Assembly (NCBI GenBank): GCA_016709545.1
Contig: JADJMO010000006.1
Location: forward strand, 124,001 to 188,000
Direction of reading: 5' to 3'
Origin: Myxococcales bacterium
GTDB lineage: Bacteria > Myxococcota_A > Polyangia > Polyangiales > JADJMO01
DNA length: 64,000 nucleotides
Under the pieces are notes generated by a model. That model did not search any database and had not been told where the DNA came from. It worked only from the letters and a program-made list of their open reading frames with translations. This document shows, in pieces, positions 56,435-64,000 of this stretch. The stretch's first letter is position 1, and each line of letters opens with the position of its first letter. The position numbers and the translations under genes were made by a program.

Positions 56435-57544
56435 TCACCGCCGCCGCAGGACGATCTCGACCACCTCGGGCGCCGCGCCCAGCCGGAACATCGGCCCCGT
56501 GGTGCCGAGGCCTGCGCTCACGTGCAGGTGGTGGGCGCCGTCGCGATAGAGCCCGAACGGGTAGCGCGTGGTCAGGTGGGCCAGATTCGAGGCCTTCACG
56601 AGCCACGGGACGGCGACCTGCCCGGCGTGCGTGTGCCCGGACAAGGTGAGCTCCACCTCGTGGCGCGACGCATGCGGGAACTCCTCGGGGTGGTGGGCGA
56701 GCAGCACCGTCGTCGCGCCCTCGCGGTGCTCCAGCGCGGCGGGCAGATCGGGTCGCCCCTTCCACATGTCCTCGATCCCGGCCACGAACAGCCCCTCACG
56801 CAGCGCGACCCCCTCGTTGCGGAGCACGCGGATCCCGACTCCGGACAAGCCGGTCACGAGCGCGTCCTCCTCGTAGTAGTCGTGGTTGCCGAGGCACGCG
56901 AAGACGCCGTCGCGCGCGACGAGCCCCGAGAGGCCCTGCACGACCTCCGCGTGGAAATCCGCCCCACTCGTGAGGAAATCGCCCGTGATCGCCACCAGAT
57001 CGGGCGAGAGCGCGTTGCTCCGGGCGACCCACCGCTGGGCCGCCGCGGCCGTGGTCCACGACCCGATGTGCAGGTCGGACAGGTGCACGATGCGGTAGCC
57101 GTCGAGCGCCTCGGCGAGCCCCTCGATCGCCACCTCGACCCGCCGCGTGCGCACCGCGTGGCGCCCGATGGTCACGCCGTAGAGCCCCGCGAGCGCGCCG
57201 AGCGCGAGGACCGTCCACCCGGCGACGCGCAGCCCGAAGGCGAAATAGAGCGGCAGGCCGAGCACGACGAGCGGTGGCAGCATCTGCACCCCCGTCCACC
57301 AGGCGTCGAACGCGGGCACGACGCCGTGCACGAGCCAGGCGGCGTGGGGACGATCGCCGAACCCGAACCGCACCCGCGGCCCCACGAGGGCGAACAGCGC
57401 GACCGTGGCGACCAGCGTGCCGACCCGCACCGCGCCCCCCTGGACGGCGAGGAACGCGACCGCCGGCGCCGCGCCCATCAGGAGCATGAGCCGCAGGCGC
57501 AGGATCAGTGGCGACGCGTCGGGCGGCAGCTTGGGGCGCGCCAT
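56435..57544 (-). CDS. Membrane-bound metallophosphoesterase
   Basis: A 369-aa protein with four to five N-terminal helices ('LILRLRLMLLMGAAPAVAFL', 'LVVLGLPLYFAFGLRVAGWT') and a C-terminal calcineurin-like phosphoesterase domain: 'IVHLSDLHIGSWT', 'LVAITGDFLTSG', 'FACLGNHDYYEE', 'LLAHHPE' and 'LTLSGHTHAGQV', giving the full two-metal site. Relatives (YkuE/YaeI-like) hydrolyse phospholipid intermediates or nucleotides at the membrane. Substrate unknown. ATG at 57544; stop lies 47 bp from the MCP start. Confidence 0.9.
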   Translation of the reverse strand: MARPKLPPDASPLILRLRLMLLMGAAPAVAFLAVQGGAVRVGTLVATVALFALVGPRVRFGFGDRPHAAWLVHGVVPAFDAWWTGVQMLPPLVVLGLPLYFAFGLRVAGWTVLALGALAGLYGVTIGRHAVRTRRVEVAIEGLAEALDGYRIVHLSDLHIGSWTTAAAAQRWVARSNALSPDLVAITGDFLTSGADFHAEVVQGLSGLVARDGVFACLGNHDYYEEDALVTGLSGVGIRVLRNEGVALREGLFVAGIEDMWKGRPDLPAALEHREGATTVLLAHHPEEFPHASRHEVELTLSGHTHAGQVAVPWLVKASNLAHLTTRYPFGLYRDGAHHLHVSAGLGTTGPMFRLGAAPEVVEIVLRRR

Positions 57545-57612
57545 GGCGAGATCAGCCAGCCTCGGCTGCAAAATTCACCACGCCGGGTGCCCGTGATAGG
57601 TATCCAGGGACA

Positions 57613-60078
57613 ATGGCAGGGGCGGTCGTCGGCATCGATCTCGGCACCACGAACACCGTCGTCGCCGTGGTGCGGGGCGGCAAGGCCGTGGTCCTCGCCG
57701 ACGAGGAGGGCCACCGACTCCTCCCGAGCGTGGTCTCGTTCCACCCGAGCGGCGAGGTGCTCGTCGGCCACAAGGCGCGCGAGCGGCGACTCGTCGACGC
57801 CCGCAACACCGTCTACAGCATCAAGCGCCTCATCGGTCGCTCGTGGCAGAGCGACGAGGTCGAGCGCGCACGGCAGCGCTTCCCCTTCGAGCTCCGCGAG
57901 GGCCCGACCCACGGCCCGCTCGTCGTCGCGCGCGGCGAGACCTACACGCTGCCCGAGATCAGCGCCTTCGTGCTCCGGCGCGCCAAGGCCATCGCCGAGG
58001 CCGCCCTCGGTGAGCCGGTCGAGCGCGCCGTCGTCACGGTGCCCGCCTCGTTCAACGACCTGCAGCGCGCCTCCACCAAGGTCGCCGCGCGCGAGGCCGG
58101 CCTCGAGGTGCTCCGCATCCTCAACGAGCCCACCGCCGCGGCCCTCGCCTACGGCTTCGGCAAGAGCGGCAACGAGCGCATCGCGGTCTACGACTTCGGC
58201 GGCGGCACGTTCGACCTCACCCTCCTCGATCTCTCGGGCAACGTCTTCGAGGTCATCGCCACCGCCGGCGACAGCTTCCTCGGCGGCGACGACGTCGACC
58301 AGCTCATCGCCGACCGCATCGCGCTCGACGTCATCCAGCAGACCCGCTTCGACCCGCGCTCCGACGTGCAGGTCATGGAGCGCCTGCGCGCCGCCGCCGA
58401 GCAGGTGAAGATCGCGCTCTCCCAGCAGAACGACATGAGCGTCGAGCTCAAGGAGCTCGGCTACGGCCCGGGCGGCCGGCCGATCGACATCACGTTCGTC
58501 ATGAGCCGCGCGCAGCTCGAGCAGATCTCGATGCCGCTCGTCGACCGCAGCTTCCGCGTGTGCGACGACGCGCTCCAGCTCGCGCGCCTCAAGCACGACG
58601 CCTTCGACAACGTCATCCTCGTGGGCGGCAGCACCCGCATCCCGCTCGTGCGGCGGCGCGTGGAGCAGGCCTTCTCCAAGAAGCCCATGGACCGCGTGAA
58701 CCCGGACGAGGTCGTCGCCATCGGCGCCGCGATCCAGGCCGCCGCGCTCACCGGCGCGGAGCGTCGCCGCCAGCAGACCCCGGCCCCCGTCCTCGATCCC
58801 AACGCCGTGAAGGCCTCGCGCATCCAGACCCTGGGTGGCGTCGGCAAGACCCCGCGCGGCACCGGCCCGCAGACCCCACCGCCGCCTCCACGCGAGGGCG
58901 GCGTCGCGCGCACCACGGGCCGCAACCTCGCGCCGCCGCTGCGCGACAGCCGTCCACCCGCGCCCGCCGGGGGCTACCCGAACATCCCGGGCTCCGTCAC
59001 GCCGCACCCTTCGCGCCCGGGCAACACGGCGCCGCTCGTGCCCGCGAGTCAGCCCCTCGATCGCAACACCGGTCGCCTGGTCGCCCCGCCCATGTCGGAG
59101 CCGCCGCCCTCGCACGCGCACGCGCCCCCCGGCTTCGAGATGCCACCCCCGGGGTTCGAGATGCCGCGCGGCTTCCCCGACCACTCGCCCGAGCCCGTGC
59201 GGCTCGAGAACCTGCGCCCGGCCGACTTCACGCCGCCGCCGGTCGCCGCCGCGCCCGCGGCGCCGATCCGCACGCCGATCCCCACCCCGATGGACGTGGG
59301 CCCGGAGCTCGAGCCCGACTACTACCGCGAGCCCGCGCCCGCCGAGCGCCCGCGCACCCAGCTCGGCATGGCCGCGTTCCCGCAGGGCGGCTCGGCCAAG
59401 TCCACGCCGCCGCCGGTCAACATGGCGGAGTTCGCGCCGCCTCCGCGCAAGCCGCTCGCGCAGACCCAGATCGCGCAGGCGCCGGAGCCCCATGCGCCGC
59501 CACCGGCCAAGTCGCTCGCCCAGACCCAGATCGCGCAGTCGCAGCCCCTCGCGTCACCCCCCACCCGCCCGCCCGCGCACGCCGCGAATCTCCCCGGTCT
59601 GCCAGGTCCGCAGGCCAGCGCGCCGCACGCGCCACAGCACGCACCGCACACGGCCCCCGCCATGCGCGCGCCCTCCGCGCCACCGTCGCGCGCCGACGAT
59701 CCGCTCGGTGGCATCGCGGCGCCCCTGCTCATCGACGTGACGCCGCTCTCGCTCGCCGTCGAGACGGTGGGTGGCTACGTCGATCGCGTCATCGCGCGCA
59801 ACACGCCGGTGCCGTGCGCGCAGACCCGCACGTTCACCACGTCGTCCGACAACCAGCAGGTCGTGATGATCCGCGTGTGTCAGGGCGAGGGCGAGCAGTT
59901 CCCGCTCAACACGTCGCTCGGGCAGCTCGAGCTCTCCGGCCTGCGCCCCGCGCGCCGCGGCGATCTCGCGATCGAGGTCACCTTCGAGCTCGACGCCGAC
60001 GGCATCCTGAACGTCCGCGCCCGCGACACCGAGACCCAGCGGCAGACGCAGGCCAAGATGAAGCTCGTCGGGCTCTAG
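57613..60078 (+). CDS. DnaK/Hsp70 variant with long Pro-rich insertion and no lid
   Basis: An 821-aa Hsp70 relative. Residues 1-383 are a complete nucleotide-binding domain: 'VGIDLGTTNTVVAVV', 'NEPTAAALAYGFGKSGNERI', 'VYDFGGGTFDLTLLDL' and 'VGGSTRIPLVRRRV'. Residues 383-698 are a Pro/Ala-rich segment with repeats (KPLAQTQIAQ and KSLAQTQIAQ; PPGFEMPPPGFEMPRGF). The interdomain linker and substrate domain then resume as 'APLLIDVTPLSLAVETVGGY' and end 'RQTQAKMKLVGL'. The helical lid of normal DnaK is missing. The insertion interrupts the point where ATP binding is passed to the peptide site. It may be a specialised chaperone with a spacer, or bind partners through the linker (inference). Confidence 0.88.
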   Translation: MAGAVVGIDLGTTNTVVAVVRGGKAVVLADEEGHRLLPSVVSFHPSGEVLVGHKARERRLVDARNTVYSIKRLIGRSWQSDEVERARQRFPFELREGPTHGPLVVARGETYTLPEISAFVLRRAKAIAEAALGEPVERAVVTVPASFNDLQRASTKVAAREAGLEVLRILNEPTAAALAYGFGKSGNERIAVYDFGGGTFDLTLLDLSGNVFEVIATAGDSFLGGDDVDQLIADRIALDVIQQTRFDPRSDVQVMERLRAAAEQVKIALSQQNDMSVELKELGYGPGGRPIDITFVMSRAQLEQISMPLVDRSFRVCDDALQLARLKHDAFDNVILVGGSTRIPLVRRRVEQAFSKKPMDRVNPDEVVAIGAAIQAAALTGAERRRQQTPAPVLDPNAVKASRIQTLGGVGKTPRGTGPQTPPPPPREGGVARTTGRNLAPPLRDSRPPAPAGGYPNIPGSVTPHPSRPGNTAPLVPASQPLDRNTGRLVAPPMSEPPPSHAHAPPGFEMPPPGFEMPRGFPDHSPEPVRLENLRPADFTPPPVAAAPAAPIRTPIPTPMDVGPELEPDYYREPAPAERPRTQLGMAAFPQGGSAKSTPPPVNMAEFAPPPRKPLAQTQIAQAPEPHAPPPAKSLAQTQIAQSQPLASPPTRPPAHAANLPGLPGPQASAPHAPQHAPHTAPAMRAPSAPPSRADDPLGGIAAPLLIDVTPLSLAVETVGGYVDRVIARNTPVPCAQTRTFTTSSDNQQVVMIRVCQGEGEQFPLNTSLGQLELSGLRPARRGDLAIEVTFELDADGILNVRARDTETQRQTQAKMKLVGL

Positions 60079-60088
60079 CCCTAGGGCT
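60077..60088. other. 12-bp palindrome between convergent genes
   Basis: AGCCCTAGGGCT spans the DnaK-like stop and the stop of the opposite gene. It is too short to be a convincing terminator, but sits where one is expected. Confidence 0.3.
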
Positions 60089-60989
60089 TCTTGGGCTTGT
60101 ACACGGGCTTCGGCACGTCGCTCTGGTAGTGCTCGACCCACGACGTCACCACCGCGCCCTTGGCGTCGTAGGTGGTGTAGCGCGTGTCGTGCCACTCCTC
60201 GCCGTGGATCATGAACCCGTGCTTCTCCACGAACTGCGACTTCTCGAGCGTGCCATCGGCGCGGAAGGCGAGCTTGGCGCGCTCTGGGAACGCGTGGCCC
60301 TGCACGGTGGTGGCGGCGGCGAGCACGACCTCGGCGAGCTTGCCGTTGGGGTGCGCCTTGAAGTCGTAGGTGACGAGGAGCCCGCGCACGACGAGCGCGT
60401 CCTTGATCGTCCCGCCGACGACCTGCCCCGCGTCGTCGAACGAGAGCCACGTGCCCTTGGGGAAAGTGACGCCGAGCGCGGAGTACGGCGCGCCGAGCGT
60501 GGCTGCCTGTAGCTTGCCGGTGTGGCTGAACGCGACGCCGTGTCCGACGTCGCACACCACGGCGCCCACCGTGAGCGGCTTGTCGAGCTGGCAGTAGTCG
60601 AAGGTGCCGTCGTCGTAGAACGTGACGAGCTCGTTCGCCGCGCAGGCCACGGTGACCTTGCCCGGCGTGAAGGTGAGCGCCTTGCTCACGGTGGTCTGCC
60701 ACACGCGCTCGTTCGGGTGGAACAGCGTGTAGGCGCCCTTGGCGATCGGCACCCCATCGACCACCACCGGCGCCGCCACGGTGCAGAAGCTCAGCTTGCC
60801 GCTCGGGTGTCGGCCGAAGTCGCTGCCCTTCTGGCCGACGACCGGCCCGAGGGGCGTGTCCACGGTCAGGGTCGCGCGGGCGATCTCCCCGTTCGGATGC
60901 TTCGCGACCACGGTCCAGGTGGGCGCCGCCGCGACGCACAGGAGGCCGAGCAGCAAGCCGACGCCACGGATGGGCTCGCGCGGGGACAT
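60081..60989 (-). CDS. Secreted protein with YwqK/MORN-like repeats
   Basis: A 302-aa exported protein. Signal segment 'GVGLLLGLLCVAAA' near the start. The rest is a run of short beta-hairpin repeats with the pattern x-x-P/D-(N)-G-K-L: 'HPNGEIARATL', 'HPSGKLSFCTV', 'DDGTFDYCQL', 'SHTGKLQAATL', 'DDAGQVVGGTI', 'HPNGKLAEVVL', 'RADGTLEKSQF'. These resemble the YwqK/MORN-variant repeats, which may bind lipids or peptides; YwqK is the antitoxin of a secreted toxin in Bacillus. No toxin partner is beside it, so role is unclear. Confidence 0.7.
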   Translation of the reverse strand: MSPREPIRGVGLLLGLLCVAAAPTWTVVAKHPNGEIARATLTVDTPLGPVVGQKGSDFGRHPSGKLSFCTVAAPVVVDGVPIAKGAYTLFHPNERVWQTTVSKALTFTPGKVTVACAANELVTFYDDGTFDYCQLDKPLTVGAVVCDVGHGVAFSHTGKLQAATLGAPYSALGVTFPKGTWLSFDDAGQVVGGTIKDALVVRGLLVTYDFKAHPNGKLAEVVLAAATTVQGHAFPERAKLAFRADGTLEKSQFVEKHGFMIHGEEWHDTRYTTYDAKGAVVTSWVEHYQSDVPKPVYKPKKP

Positions 60990-61031
60990 CGCGGGAAAGC
61001 GTAGCACCACGGCCTGTGCTAGCGACCGAGC

Positions 61032-61957
61032 ATGGATTCCGAGCTCCGCACCCGCATCGAGGAAACGATCCGCAAGAACCCCGTCGTGCTCTTCATGAAG
61101 GGCAGCAAGCGCTTCCCGCAGTGCGGCTTCTCGGCCAGCGTCGTCCAGGTGCTGGGCGAGCTCGCCGTGCCGTTCGAGACCGTCAACGTGCTCGCCGATC
61201 CGGCGCTCCGCGACGGGATCAAGGAGTACTCGGAGTGGCCGACGATCCCCCAGCTCTACATCCGCGGCGAGTTCGTGGGCGGCGCCGACATCGTCCGCGA
61301 GATGCACCAGAAGGGCGAGCTGCGCGCGCTGGTCGACGGCCTCGCCGCCGCGCCCGCCGCGGCCGTCGCTGCGCCGAAGCTCACCCTGACGGCCGTCGCC
61401 GCCGAGGCCCTCCGCGAGGCGGGCGGCGATCCTAACGACGTCCTCCGCTTCGCCGTCTCCCCGCGGTTCGAGCACGAGCTCTGGTTCGGGCCGAAGGAGC
61501 CGGGCGACGTCCTCGTCGAGACGAGCGGCGTGACCTTCCACCTCGACGCGGTGAGCGCGGGGCGCGCCGACGGCACCTCGATCGACTTCGTCGACGGCCC
61601 GGCGGGCAAGGGCTTCAAGATCGACAACCCGCACGCGCCCCCGTCGGTCAAGGTGCTCTCGCCACAGGATCTGAAGGCGATGCTGGAGAGCAGCGAGCGC
61701 TTCCACCTGGTGGACGTCCGCACCGAACAGGAGTTCGCGACCGCGAGCATCGAGCGCGCCCGCCTGCTCGACGCCGCGTTCGAGGCCGAGCTCGCCGCGC
61801 TCCCCAGGGACGCGAAGCTCGTCTTCACCTGCCACCACGGCGTGCGCAGCCGCGCCGCCGCCGAGCGGTTCCTCACCCGCGGCCACACCAACGTGTGGAA
61901 CCTGGCGGGCGGCATCGACGCCTACTCCCGCGTCGACCCCGCGTGCCCCGCTACTGA
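61032..61957 (+). CDS. Grx4-type glutaredoxin / A-type-like / rhodanese fusion, frameshifted at the end
   Basis: About 308 aa after correction. Residues 1-108 form a monothiol glutaredoxin with Cys31 in 'FPQCGFSASVVQ' and 'WPTIPQLYIRGEFVGGADIV', the CGFS type that binds 2Fe-2S clusters. Residues 115-215 follow the A-type carrier fold ('KLTLTAVAAEALREAGGDP', 'GKGFKIDNPHAPPSVKVLS') but all three cluster cysteines are replaced. Residues 220-305 form a rhodanese with active Cys267 in 'VFTCHHGVRSR' and end 'GGIDAYSRVDPA'. One missing base at 61941-61945 hides the natural end 'VPRY' and stop at 61955. It should act in Fe-S or sulphur transfer. Confidence 0.85.
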
Positions 61958-61978
61958 CCGGGCATCACCAAGACGACG

Positions 61979-62010
61979 AAGGGCGACCCCCGCGAGGGAG
62001 TCGCCCTTTC
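61979..62010. terminator. Strong bidirectional terminator hairpin
   Basis: AAGGGCGAC (61979-61987) pairs with GTCGCCCTT (62000-62008) around a 12-base loop whose inner CCC/GGG can extend the stem. A T-run follows on the plus side and the mirrored A-rich flank on the minus side. It lies between the convergent Grx fusion and boxB genes. Confidence 0.85.
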
Positions 62011-62027
62011 TGCCGTCGGCGCCCTGA

Positions 62028-63452
<1,425 letters not shown>

Positions 63453-63486
63453 GGGGCTCCTTTGTCTTGCTCGTCGAAGAAGGGGT

Positions 63487-64000
<514 letters not shown>

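Noticed and set aside
59440..59550. Direct repeats in the DnaK-like gene as a mobile element
   Set aside because: They encode in-frame QTQIAQ units of the Pro-rich segment and have no terminal inverted repeats or target duplication.

Overview
The window is very GC-rich, densely coded DNA and suggests a member of the Myxococcota (Polyangia/Myxococcia-like; inference). Reasons: many lipoproteins with Asp-Thr-Gly-rich spacers after the lipobox, two proteins ending in MYXO-CTERM-like tails (Gly/Cys, one transmembrane helix, Arg run), a fibro-slime lipoprotein, a MopE-like calcium-repeat lipoprotein, a hybrid histidine kinase with three PAS domains, a Ser/Thr kinase and a FecR/VIT/VWA anti-sigma protein. 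I see no rRNA, tRNA, CRISPR array, insertion sequence or prophage. No gene-free stretch exceeds 300 bases; the longest is 137-407.

Left part (0-24 kb): TetR fragment; a minus-strand operon lipoprotein > sirtuin > barrel-like protein > Nudix hydrolase; a prolyl oligopeptidase; a DTG lipoprotein; a hybrid kinase; a minus-strand operon coiled-coil > DUF938 methyltransferase > lipoprotein > mini beta-carbonic-anhydrase-like protein; an ECF sigma factor overlapping a giant anti-sigma/FecR/VIT/VWA fusion; an Rsm22/METTL17-like protein; fibro-slime lipoprotein; MgtE; HAD phosphatase; a DUF6036 nucleotidyltransferase pair; prepilin peptidase; pyruvate kinase.

Middle (24-46 kb): a kelch-like MYXO-CTERM protein overlapping a subtilisin with a similar tail; unknown secreted and acidic proteins; a redox group (aldo/keto reductase, Old Yellow Enzyme, LysR, DoxX); thioesterase and TetR with two matching operator-like palindromes between them; NAD-epimerase; Ser/Thr kinase coupled to a response regulator; Lon; cytidine deaminase; a metal-binding-repeat lipoprotein.

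Right part (46-64 kb): a tightly overlapping plus-strand cassette (Tat-type lipoprotein, ketosynthase/chain-length-factor fusion, ACP, GcvT-like protein, FabG-like SDR, FabZ-like hotdog protein, lipoprotein) that looks like a small dedicated type II fatty-acid/polyene-like system; a chemoreceptor; metallophosphoesterase; a DnaK with a roughly 315-residue Pro-rich insertion; a Grx4/A-type-like/rhodanese fusion; and the aerobic benzoyl-CoA genes boxB and boxC (boxC cut by the window edge).

Quality note: eight genes each carry one apparent single-base indel (near 29159, 32320, 36175, 38180, 48952, 50850, 51581 and 61944). Each is restored to a normal product by one base, so assembly or sequencing error is more likely than gene decay. 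Their coordinates below span the whole restored gene.
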